Source: Hirudo medicinalis
Lineage: Eukaryota > Annelida > Clitellata > Hirudinida > Hirudinidae
NCBI GenBank assembly: GCA_011800805.1
Contig: MPNW01000209.1
Coordinates: forward strand, 1-13,449
Length of the DNA stretch: 13,449 bases
Direction: 5' to 3'
In this document: one piece after another, positions 1 to 8,206 of the stretch
How the letters are laid out: each line of letters opens with the position of its first letter
Numbering within the stretch: the first letter of the stretch is position 1
Notes under the pieces: model-generated
The model's input: only the letters and a program-made list of their open reading frames with translations
What the model was told of the DNA's origin: nothing
Databases searched by the model: none
Program-made: the position numbers and the translations under genes

Positions 1-29
1 TCAATCAATCAATCAATCAATCAATCAAT
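1..29. repeat. (TCAA)n microsatellite
   Basis: About seven perfect TCAA units at the window edge. On the minus strand this is the start of the intron following Hv1 exon 4, only about ten bases inside the donor. The full array length is unknown because it runs off the window. Confidence 0.95.
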
Positions 30-38
30 GTCTTTTAC

Positions 39-92
39 TTCGATTTTGTGCTTGAAAAAAGTCTTCCCCATGGCTATGATTTTGACGAGGTC
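39..92 (-). CDS. HVCN1: Hv1 exon 4: S2-S3 linker
   Basis: A 54-nt exon too short for ordinary ORF scanning. It has a strong acceptor (a T-rich tract ending CTTCAG|GACCTC) and a plausible donor (GAA|GTAAAA). It encodes DLVKIIAMGKTFFKHKIE. Aligned with human Hv1, Lys241, Phe249, Phe250, His252, Lys253 and Glu255 fall on Lys157, Phe165, Phe166, His168, Lys169 and Glu171 without gaps. Reading on past the donor meets a stop inside the (TCAA)n repeat, which supports intron there. The next exon, with the rest of S3, should lie to the left of the window. Confidence 0.8.
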
Positions 93-3000
93 CTGAAGAA
101 AAAAAAACATGATGTAAACAAATTGGAAAAACAGAAGGCTCATTTGAAATATTAAGCAAATACATTGACGCCAAATATTCCACAAGTAGAATTAAATTTT
201 ATGCTTAAATAAACTGAGTTTAACCAAACATAAACAATGTAATAATATTAATTTTATCAAATTAATGAATTAATGTTTCTCATTATTCAAGTCTAATTGC
301 GTCGAATTAAGAAATTAGTGGACAAAGTTACGTGAGAAAATGATTTAATATCATTAAATGTAATTTAAATAAAAAATTATTAATTATTAAATATAAATGT
401 ATTAAATATAATTATTAAAATGTAAATATTATATTCTAAATCCTTAAAACAAGCATTAATCTTCATTGCAAAAAGGGAAGAAATATCCTTCAAATGTGCA
501 ATGGAAAGTTGGAATAACTTCTGGAAAATGTCCAAAATCTTAAAAACAAAAAGTGGAAAAAAATTTCTCCGCATTATGTCTGCTAAGTAAGAGCTAAGTA
601 ATCGGACAATTTCCAGTTAAAATGGTGCCAAAAGCAGATCTTAAGCCTCGCTCAAGTAGAATTTTTACTGAGAAATTAATTAGGAAATAGTTATTTTTTT
701 GTCTTTGTGAAGCACAAAGTTTATAATGAGAATACTGTGCACCAAGGAATTTAAGAACTTTTAATTAACAGTTTTCTTTAGGATTTTTAAAATATTGTCA
801 TATTTTCATTTAATTAAATGTCCACGAAAGTGGATGTTGGCCGAATGAGGGTTGGCCGAAAAGGTTGCGTTCCAGCATACGGCAGCAATGGCAACCGTCG
901 TAATGTGCCGTGTTCGAAACCCAGCCTACACTGCCACAAGCGCCCTTGGGAAGGAGCGCTATGCAAATGGTTTTTATAAAAACGCCTCTGACGCTATGCA
1001 TATGGCGCTGCATAAATGAAGTACATTTGAGAATTAGAAACTGGAATTTAATTGGATGATTTCAATTTAAAGGCATTTTCAAATTATGAGACCACATTTT
1101 AGGTGGAAACATTGCGGCCTGAAATCTATCGAAATTAACCTTATTTATGATTCTAAATGTGAAAATATCGCAGTGAATATTTTGTTTTACAGTTTCCTCG
1201 CTTTTGAAGTGGCATGACATCTTGTGATAAGGTTGTGATGTGAAAATGATTTTGTTTATTTCCTCCAGAAAAATTTACAGCCGTCTACATCATAAGTTTA
1301 CATTAATAAATATTCTTCTTGTGTGCGGATTAAGCCATTTATTTTAGATATTTGGATTTATGACGCACATTTTTTATTTCCAAATAATTTTGGAGTTTAG
1401 AGAATCATTTTAGCTGTATTCTTTCATGTGTAATGCTTAGTTACGAATAATTGCCAGAATCATACTTGGAGGTGCTAGAAATTGCCTATGTATGCGATTT
1501 TTGTATTTTCCAAATTGATTTTGTGTTATACTTTTCAAAAATTTATGATGGACCATAATAATTTTATTTACGTAAATTTTTTACAATTTTAAAAATAAAA
1601 TAAAAATCAGAGACCTCTATCACCAGCAAGCCAAGCATGGCTATGCTTGCAAAGTGGAGTCCATGGGCTATATCATGGAGAAGATCTGGACCTTCTTTGT
1701 CGTCAAAATAGACTGGAATATGCTCATGATGATGACGATTGTCTTCTGTGTTAGGCCTTGTCTTGTCATCTTGAGTGGAGGCAAATGAATCCAGATTAGG
1801 AGATGGAGAGAATAGATGAAAAGATTCGTTGACCTTATCCGAACTGTTCCTGCCGGAATACTCGCGCAAGAGATGGAGTATGGTCTCAATGTCACTGCCT
1901 TTGTATCCCTGTAGTTTCGAAGCGTGGGTCTCCCGGACGTATCGGAGAAGTTTGGAAAAATCCTTCTCTCGTTTGTGAAGTTTGTCTGGAAATAGTGGAA
2001 AAATAGATGCCTTGGAAAGCTAACACGATCATCGGTTGATCAGAAGTCTATAGAATTTTATATAAAAATGAGTCTTCATTTACAAATTGTTTGACAAATG
2101 GAGAGAAAATTGTAAGAATATTAGATTAATTTCTGGAAGCATAAACAAATTTAAAACAAAATCCCAAGTATGAGGGTTACAAAATGAGTTTCAAAACAGT
2201 TATTGTTAAATTATATATTTATTTCCCGGCTTAAATTTTCTGCTCCACAAACACAAAATGTGAATGATAAGTTTTGACAGTCTCTCATTGGTCAATATTT
2301 TCCCAATTGTTTCACTGATGAATGAGAAGCTTCATTCTACGATGGAATCGAAAGGTCACAGGAGTAGAGGAAATTTATGATCCATTTTTTTTATTTGATC
2401 ACCATTCCATTTATCTGTTTGCCCAGTCTGCGCACAAAATGCTCGCGTAATGGCACAAGATCAGGTACATTATTGTGGACTCATTTGTCTCTGAAACTGA
2501 CATTTCTGTTCCTGGCACGGATTTTTGACGAAAAGTTGGAAAATTTTAAGAAATGCAATTTAATGACAGATCTAGATTTAAATTTCCCAATTAAACGGAA
2601 AGGCTAAACAAACTTGTGAAAAACAAAGTGATGTAATTTATATGTGCTACTTTACATTAACATGTCGTTTGACGACACGGAAGCGTGAACTTCATCGAAC
2701 CGACCACCATCACCAACAACATATTGTACCGTTACACAAATTTAAAAATTAAAAGATGTATATCGACATTAACAATGTATCCATTTATTTGTTTTCGAGC
2801 ACGATTTTTCAGGAGATGAGGGGATACAGAAGTTGGGCCTAGCTGGTTCAATTGAAACCAGAAACCAAGGTAGCCTCTTGCGATCAATAGCCAAGCTATT
2901 TATAGGCCAGGGAATGCCGGCCATGCGTGGACGCAGCAAATGCGCATGCGCAGGGGGCTAAATTTATCTCGGGTCTCCATCTTTCACTCCATTCAATCAA

Positions 3001-6000
3001 GCGTTCACTCTGCCTTACGCCTCGCATCTGGATTCTTGGTCTGGAATTGCCTTTTTTTTTCCAGCGAACGACCTCTGACGTCATTTGTAATTCCGAATCA
3101 GATTTTACTCGATCGCCTTGGCACCTATTTCTACGCCAGTGTGCAGCTATTTAATTCCAAGGTGGTGATTTTTTGAAGAAAGTATCCTTTCTTGAACATT
3201 CACATTTACAATGGAGATTTAATAACGATGAATGAAATAAACTAGTGAATGACGATGAAGACTGGGTCTAAGAGCACTCTTAGAAGCTTGTCATTGCTTT
3301 GTTGATACAGTGGAAGGAGTTGTGCGCAAACAAGAAATATGTTGCGTGCACATGTTCAGCTATTTCCACATGAGGCCAGCTACGAGGTCTGAAGTCTTGG
3401 AATGATGAGGCTTCAAGCTCTTCATTTGGTGCCACTCAAATTGCTTTTCCCAAATTCGCTTGAGCAAATCCTGGACATCTCATGCTGCTCATATGTTGAT
3501 TGTAAATGAATGCTATATATAGAATGTTATGGTTATTAGATGTTTAAACAACCAAGTAATTTTTGCTTAGCACGGTAAATTGGATTAAATTGTAGAAACA
3601 ATTTATAGGGAATTAGGAATACCATGAATAAAATATATTTTTTTTTTTAAATCACAAAAGCGAAAAAACTGTTACGCTAATGTCGCTAAAATTTCTGAAT
3701 ATAATAGATTATTATATAACATTGACTAATAGCGAAAATTCCAACATTAATATTGTGCCTGCACTAATCATTATTATTCTTAACAGTATTATTTACAATA
3801 TATTATATATTTCTGAAAACAATAAAAATAAAAGTAATATTGTTCCTTCAAAATCCAACCTTTGACGGAGTTGAGATCTAGGAGAATCTGGGCTATGACG
3901 ATCCCAGCGTCAAGCAGAACAATGACGCAGAGGACAATTTGTACAGGATTGCTTTGTAGGAATTTAACCACTTTTTCACGAGTGCTGAAAGATTTTTAAG
4001 TTTTGGAAATTACTTCTTTTAAGCGAGCATTAGTTGAATAAATCATGCGCTTCTAGTGAAGCGTGACTAACTGGCGGTAAAAAGAACTTTAGCACCGTGC
4101 TGATTTGTTGGAGAAAATGATAAATTATTGGTGGTAACTGCTCTGAAATCTCTCCTACATCAGTACCCGAGTACACATTTGCAGTCTTTTGCTTTCTTTT
4201 ATAAATATTCTTAAATCTCGTATTTGGAGAAACACAGCTTTATTGTTCGACAAAATGCAGATTAGAACTATGAAATTAGATTTTTTCAAGAATCCTTCAG
4301 ACAAATCCAATCAAAATATACTTAGGCTCGTATTCTCGGTACATTTCGTCTTCTCTATTTTGTAACGTAATTACTAATTATGATTAATTTTTGTAATGTG
4401 CAGAGTTTTTGAGTTGACGCTTGATGTTTTCATCTTTTGTGTCAAATTTATTTTGTAGCATCTGATTTGGTCAGTTTAAACAGTCGACTGAACAAAATCA
4501 GAGAAATGTTACAAAAAGTCTTGATTCAATTACGACTACTTTGTAACATGGGACTTTTTAACTTCAGATTCAGAAGACTTCAGAAGACGTCAGAAGAATT
4601 CAGACAGAAATGATTGAATCTGCTGATACAAAAAACTACTTTTTCCCAATTTTTAATAATAGAAATTAAAATTCTTCAGTTCAAATAAAAATCCAATTCA
4701 TGCGAACCACCCACTAATTGTTATTTCCAATCGTTCACTTGCATCACTGAGGAGACTTTGCAAAGAAATTCATGAAAAATCGTTTTCGTCGCTCAGATAG
4801 AAGGTCCCTAATATTCTCTGAGAAAATCTATTTCGAGGAATTCCTTAGCTTTTGCCAATCATTGTTGATAATGACACAGAGACATCTTAAAATTGCACAA
4901 TAGCCAAACTGGCAAAGATTCATAGCGGGGAGAATATTTCATGACAATCTCATCGTAATGCCCAAAAGGTGCCAAAGCATCAATTAATATCGGTTGCTTC
5001 TCAAATGAATGAATTGCCAACCATCGATCAGTAATGTGTTTCAATTATATTCCATCATACCCTCGTCAATTCTTAATGCAAGAACCACTGCATTCATTTG
5101 ATTTAGAGAGCACTTAAAATGGATTTTTAATCGGACACAACACTCCATTAAAATTAATTTATAGACTTTAACCAGTTCCCAGCCATTCTAAGATCTTTCC
5201 GCAAAGTCGTTACCAAATTTTGGCTTTTGGAGTGTTGTTAAAAAGTTGATAGAGTAACTTGGGCCCTACAATCTGACGATATGCTGTGTATTTAATTAAT
5301 TATTTACCAGAAACATTGAAAAAAAATCCCTGGAGTTATTTTTGTATGTTAATAGAAGAAATAACCGTGTCATTTGTTCTAGGTCACTTCGCGATAATTT
5401 GCTAGTTACGATTTGTTTTGAGATTTTGTGTCATAACCAATCTCTCCAAACAAAGAGAAACTCCACACATTGATCACCAGAAATCATAATTTTCCCTCAC
5501 ATTATTTACCCAAATCTATTCTAACAACTCCTCGCAATAATCTCCGACATTTAAGGTGTAAGCAGGTGTTTTCGCTATGAACGTGTTTCGTCGAACGAAA
5601 AACTTTCCTCTTCCGAAGAAGAAAAAAATAAATGTCTCGTTCCGAGGTGAATCTTCATAATTCCAAATATTTTAGGTATTTATTTATTTATTTAGAGAAT
5701 AATTGAAATGTATGATGTCTAAAGGTATGCATCCATGACATTGTGGCCACTATATTGGATATCTTCTTCATGAGACGTGAAACTACCAATGTTGTAATTG
5801 ACGCAGGACAATGCCATTAAAGGTTAATAAAAATTTAATTTTACAATCGATAGTTATTTTATTTTATTAAAGATATTTATATTATATAATTATAAGATTT
5901 TATGCTTATAATTATAGAGAAAAATTATTTTTTCATATTGTCTCTGTCAGCAATCATAATTACTCATTAATTGAATATTCACGAATATTCTCACCTGATT

Positions 6001-6209
6001 GGAGTCTCCTGAAGAGCAGTGAGCTCCTCTTCGATGATGTCCGAGTCCACACTGTCGTTTTCGAGGTCTTCAAGGAACTTGGAGTCTCTCAGGAAGGAAA
6101 AGTGGTCCTTGTACTTGTCGACACTGTTCAACGATGATGGTGACGATGATGTTGTTGTTGATGATGATGAAGACGAAGACGACAACGATGAGAATGCACG
6201 GGCCATCAT
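39..6209 (-). CDS. HVCN1: Voltage-gated proton channel Hv1 (spliced, 3' end outside window)
   Basis: The gene encodes a voltage-sensor-only membrane protein that conducts protons outward when the membrane depolarises. Four exons, 5995-6209, 3860-3984, 1615-1985 and 39-92, join in compatible phases (2+1, 1+2, 0+0) to about 255 residues. S1 reads VLLDAGIVIAQILLDL; its Asp97 matches the selectivity-filter Asp112 of human Hv1. S2 reads GLHFASIAMLGLLVIE; His224 and Glu237 match human His140 (zinc site) and Glu153. The linker gives Lys241 (human Lys157) and FFKHKIE, with Glu255 matching human Glu171. From His224 onward the offset to human numbering is a constant 84. The Asp97-His224 distance is 127 residues against 28 in human, so the S1-S2 loop is about 99 residues longer. 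S3 proper and S4 lie beyond base 1. Family assignment rests on remembered human sequence, not on a search. Confidence 0.88.
93..1614 (-). other. Hv1 intron 3
   Basis: A 1,522-bp intron between exons 3 and 4. Apart from the SINE-like element at about 836-1022 it is AT-rich and frame-broken. The part at about 240-420 is nearly all A and T with many TTAAT motifs. Between 1023 and 1614 I see no gene, RNA or mobile-element signature. Confidence 0.75.
836..1022 (+). mobile_element. tRNA-derived SINE-like element
   Basis: A GC-richer island in an AT-rich intron with an internal RNA polymerase III promoter pattern. The A box is at 853-864 (TGGCCGAAAAGG, fits TRGYNNARNNGG). The B box is at 911-921 (TGTTCGAAACC, one mismatch from GGTTCGANNCC). 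The spacing is within tRNA range. Downstream, CCCTTGGGAAGG at about 946 resembles the CCTTGGG-type body motif seen in many invertebrate tRNA-SINEs, though I recall this rather than having searched it. The A-box arm is partly duplicated: GTTGGCCGAA occurs at 836-845 and 851-860. The 3' limit is approximate and no target duplication was identified. The frame open on the minus strand here (810-1013) is a by-product. Confidence 0.6.
1615..1985 (-). CDS. HVCN1: Hv1 exon 3: long S1-S2 loop and segment S2
   Basis: The exon is 371 nt, with acceptor TATTTCCAG|ACAAAC. It starts with a charged, helix-like stretch (LHKREKDFSKLLRYVRETH), followed by a polar region with two N-glycosylation sequons (Asn160 in NSS, Asn166 in NES). 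Next come the cluster HHHEH (198-202), an acidic piece, and LLHDIAHGLHF leading into S2. S2 ends VIE at Glu237. The donor chosen, GAG|GTCTCT, is weak beyond its GT. It is preferred because it keeps the exact Glu153-to-Lys157 spacing of human Hv1 once exon 4 is joined. A better-looking donor nine bases earlier (CTG|GTGATA) would delete Val-Ile-Glu from S2. Confidence 0.82.
1986..3859 (-). other. Hv1 intron 2
   Basis: A 1,874-bp intron between exons 2 and 3. It holds the motif island at 2897-3083. The stretches 1986-2890 and 3090-3859 are AT-rich, with homopolymer T runs near 3052 and 3643 and short chance ORFs without recognisable protein content. Confidence 0.75.
2897..3083 (+). promoter_or_regulatory. 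Candidate intronic promoter/enhancer island
   Basis: Within about 190 bp lie a TATA-like TATTTATA (2897-2904), a perfect 12-bp palindrome TGCGCATGCGCA (2941-2952) matching the NRF-1 consensus, and a perfect CRE palindrome TGACGTCA (3076-3083). The segment is clearly GC-richer than the surrounding intron. Motif matches are directly visible. That they act as a promoter for an alternative Hv1 transcript or a nested gene is inference. Confidence 0.35.
3860..3984 (-). CDS. HVCN1: Hv1 exon 2: transmembrane segment S1
   Basis: The 125-nt exon is bordered by an acceptor (CTTTCAG|CACTCG) and a donor (AAAG|GTTGGA). It begins TREKVVKF and then gives the S1 helix, QIVLCVIVLLDAGIVIAQI, ending LLDLNSVK. 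Asp97 corresponds to human Asp112 and Asp108 to human Asp123. Gln104 stands where human Hv1 has Glu119. The basic stretch just before S1 fits a membrane-proximal cytosolic segment. Phase is one base in and one base out, matching both neighbouring exons. Confidence 0.88.
3985..5994 (-). other. Hv1 intron 1
   Basis: A 2,010-bp intron between exons 1 and 2, AT-rich, with the minisatellite at 4571-4610 and a very AT-rich stretch at about 5820-5940. The minus-strand frame 4859-5044 is open, but I recognise nothing in it and it lacks convincing splice borders. No RNA gene or intact mobile element is visible. Confidence 0.72.
4571..4610. repeat. 10-bp minisatellite
   Basis: Four consecutive 10-bp units based on CAGAAGACTT (CAGAAGACTT, CAGAAGACGT, CAGAAGAATT, CAGACAGAAA), decaying toward the right. 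The array sits inside Hv1 intron 1. Confidence 0.9.
5995..6209 (-). CDS. HVCN1: Hv1 exon 1: cytosolic N-terminus
   Basis: This exon encodes about 71 residues starting MMARAF, then a Ser/Thr run (residues 7-26), then an acidic stretch rich in Asp, Glu and Leu (ENDSVDSDIIEEEL). It is hydrophilic with no signal peptide, as expected for the cytosolic N-terminus of Hv1. The donor is strong, AATCAG|GTGAGA, and leaves two bases that join exon 2 to make Ser72. Tandem ATGs lie at 6209 and 6206; the second has the better context (A at -3, G at +4). An in-frame ATG at 6254 would add 15 residues, but that stretch is antisense to Ty3/gypsy RT sequence, so I do not use it. The serine run comes from a GAT/GAC-type repeat read antisense. 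An alternative is an internal exon starting after an AG at about 6127. Confidence 0.72.
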
Positions 6210-6217
6210 CGATTCTC

Positions 6218-7476
6218 CCCAGACGATGCGGGTTTGAGAAGTTTTTATTGGCATGATTGGCTATTACAGAGCCTTCATTCCCAATTCTGCCCCTCTATAA
6301 ACCCTTTTAGGAAGCATGAATCGACATGGAAAATCGATCAGTGCAAAGCCTTCGACGAGATCAAGTCAGTATTAGCAGGTGCTGCAAATCTTCAGTACAA
6401 CAATAACTCCAGTAATTTGTACCACCTATTGCATTTTCAATTGCAATAGCTGCTCTTCATCTGTTTGTCATGGGCAAACCGCAATTAATTGCCTTTTATT
6501 CCAAACGGTTGTCGAAATGACAATTGACATATTCGACTTTTGACAGAACTCCTGGCAGTTTGCTCAGCCGTCCTCCACTTCAAACACATTATTGAAGGAA
6601 GGGTGATCCATCTATTCACAGATCACAAACCCCTCTGTCAAACCTTTCAATCCAACATGGACCAAAAGACACACACAACAGCGACGACTCTCCGAATGTG
6701 TCACGGAGATGTGTCACATCAAAGCAGCTGAAAAAATTGTAGCAGAAACACTTTCGAGAGCGGTCAATGCCCTACATCTTGAACACCCAGATGTTGCCTG
6801 GTCAAAGCCAAAACTGATGATCCAGAGACTCAATCACAACATATCACAACACATCATCTTTCCACGGATTTGACAATTTTTTGTGAAACCGGTACCTTCT
6901 ATCCTAGGCCATTTGTTCCACAGGCCCAAAGACAGTCAGAGTTCAAGCACCTCCATAACCTGACTGATCCTATAATAAGGGGATCCACTAGGTTGATTGC
7001 TGCAAGATACTATTGGCCCAATATGAAATGGAGCATCAAACAATGGGTTAACAAATTGTTTAAATTGATAGAAACCCAAAGTTGTTCATCACAACAAAAC
7101 ATTACTCCAGCAACCCATGTGCCCATTTAGTGATAGGTTACAAACTGTCCATACGGACATACATGTAGTGGGATCGCTGAAACCCTCGTTCAGCTGACAG
7201 TTCGATTCTGAGGCACAACATGTTGAGTCGTTCATTGACAGAGCAGCACGGTAGTTTGTACGTGCTCCGGTCTCCTCCGTCACGGCAAATGCAGATGCCG
7301 AGATTTTCCTAACCCGTCAAACTTGCAAGATTGCCAGTGGAGACAGCATCTACATCTGTGATACTCGCACCTAACTTCCCCCAGCCAACAAAGCCACCCC
7401 CGCGCCTGTTGCTGCCAACGAAGCTGAACCTCTTCGCACCAGGTCGGGAAGACATGTGCAGTTCCACCCACATTGA
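6218..7476 (+). pseudogene. pol: Ty3/gypsy pol remnant (RT end, RNase H, integrase, C-terminus)
   Basis: Visible pieces, in order and in several frames: the RT C-terminal motif IGMIGYYRAFIPNSAPL (from 6247, ended by TAA at 6298); WKIDQCKAFDEIKSVL (from 6327, another frame); IAFYSKRLSK (about 6499); and LLAVCSAVLHFKHIIEGR with the RNase H motif TDHKPL (about 6618-6635). Then a decayed ALSR-type motif ETLSR, and an integrase zinc-finger region with LHNLTDP and RLIAARYYWPNMKW (about 6950-7035), where the second His is Asp and the CxxC pair is gone. HTDIHVVGS marks the start of the integrase core, after which most of the catalytic domain is missing. RTRSGRHVQF (from about 7438) is a typical C-terminal signature. 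The product cannot be functional. Confidence 0.85.
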
Positions 7477-7533
7477 CATTACATTTATTACTGATAACCT
7501 TGCCTTAACTCCATTTCTCAAGGGGGAGTTCAC

Positions 7534-7722
7534 TGTGGTGTGCGCACATCCCCGGAGAGAAACAGTGTAAACAACCGGACAAACTTGTTTTCGTCGTTCT
7601 CTGGGTTTTCGCTGAGTCGAAGTATTCCGAGAAGTTGATATTATTTGCGTTTTTGATGAGTTTTGATTTTTTGCTGTTGTTCGAATTTATTTTTAAATAA
7701 AACTCGAGTTTCAAACACTTCA
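7534..7722 (+). repeat. 3' LTR of the Ty3/gypsy remnant
   Basis: The LTR begins TGTGGTG five bases after the polypurine tract and contains a polyadenylation signal AATAAA at 7696-7701, as expected near the R/U5 border. The right end is uncertain: ACA at 7714-7716 or TTCA at 7722. No second LTR exists in the window for comparison, so the borders rest on position and TG/CA ends only. Confidence 0.6.
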
Positions 7723-8206
7723 ATATGGTTGTTGATAATGATGACGATGACGATGAAATTAAAGTGTTGATGATTTTGTAATATGTAAGAAAAATAATGA
7801 TGTATGATGACGACAATGATATTGTTGGTGGCAGGGACGAGGGTGATGACCCTGGAGCTGATGATAACATTGGATGATGGTGAAGTTAGTGATAATTACA
7901 AAGATGGAAGTGAAATGACATTGCATATTGTGATGGAACTCTGAAGCCCAAGAAACTCAAGAAGAAACTGCATCAATTATAATATTTAGGTCACTGTTGT
8001 TAAACATTATTTTGTTTAAGTGTTAATTCAATTTATTTTTAAAAATAACTTCATTCAGAAATCAATTTATTTTTGGGCTTATTTATTTTGTGATTTATTG
8101 AAATTTCAAAATAGTCTCCTTTTAAGGATCAAGATCAAATGTCGAATATTATCATCCATTTTTTTTTTTAACCGTAGTGGCTGCGTATGACATGGCATTA
8201 GCGACC
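7723..8206. other. Intergenic, AT-rich with degenerate GAT repeat
   Basis: 7735-7870 is a degraded GAT/GAC repeat on the plus strand. 7980-8120 is AT-rich and contains the minus-strand polyadenylation signals of the neighbouring gene. No independent gene is visible. Confidence 0.7.
8082..8099 (-). terminator. Polyadenylation signals for the unknown minus-strand gene
   Basis: Two AATAAA hexamers on the minus strand (8094-8099 and 8082-8087) lie about 110-125 bases after the TAA stop at 8207. That is a normal 3'UTR distance and supports exon c as a terminal exon. In AT-rich DNA such hexamers are common, so this is supporting evidence only. Confidence 0.4.

Larger units (their letters stand above)
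6218..7722 (+). mobile_element. Degenerate, 5'-truncated Ty3/gypsy LTR retrotransposon
   Basis: Colinear remnants of the 3' half of a Ty3/gypsy pol are followed by a polypurine tract (AAGGGGGAG, 7520-7528) and one LTR. There is no gag, protease, RT catalytic core or 5' LTR. The left border is at about 6218, immediately next to the Hv1 start codon at 6209, and the right border is at about 7722. The element runs opposite to Hv1. Many frameshifts and stops, plus a deletion of most of the integrase core, show it is an old dead copy. The organisation RT - RNase H - integrase separates Ty3/gypsy from Copia. Confidence 0.85.

Noticed and set aside
901..930. A functional tRNA gene at the B-box sequence
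   Set aside because: The region does not fold as a clear cloverleaf by eye (no matching acceptor arms around the A and B boxes); a tRNA-derived SINE fits better.
4561..4610. CRISPR-like repeat array
   Set aside because: Units are contiguous 10-mers without spacers; it is a minisatellite in eukaryotic DNA.
4859..5044. Minus-strand ORF of 61 aa in Hv1 intron 1
   Set aside because: It looks mildly protein-like, but no homology, no credible acceptor and donor pair, and no phase match to exons 1 and 2.
6019..6237. Plus-strand ORF rich in Asp (72 aa)
   Set aside because: It is the antisense of Hv1 exon 1; its Asp run is the complement of the serine tract, and the minus strand has the phase-matched splice donor.
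7505..7870. Minus-strand ORF of 121 aa
   Set aside because: It is antisense to the gypsy LTR and the degenerate GAT repeat; the serine and isoleucine runs are repeat translation.
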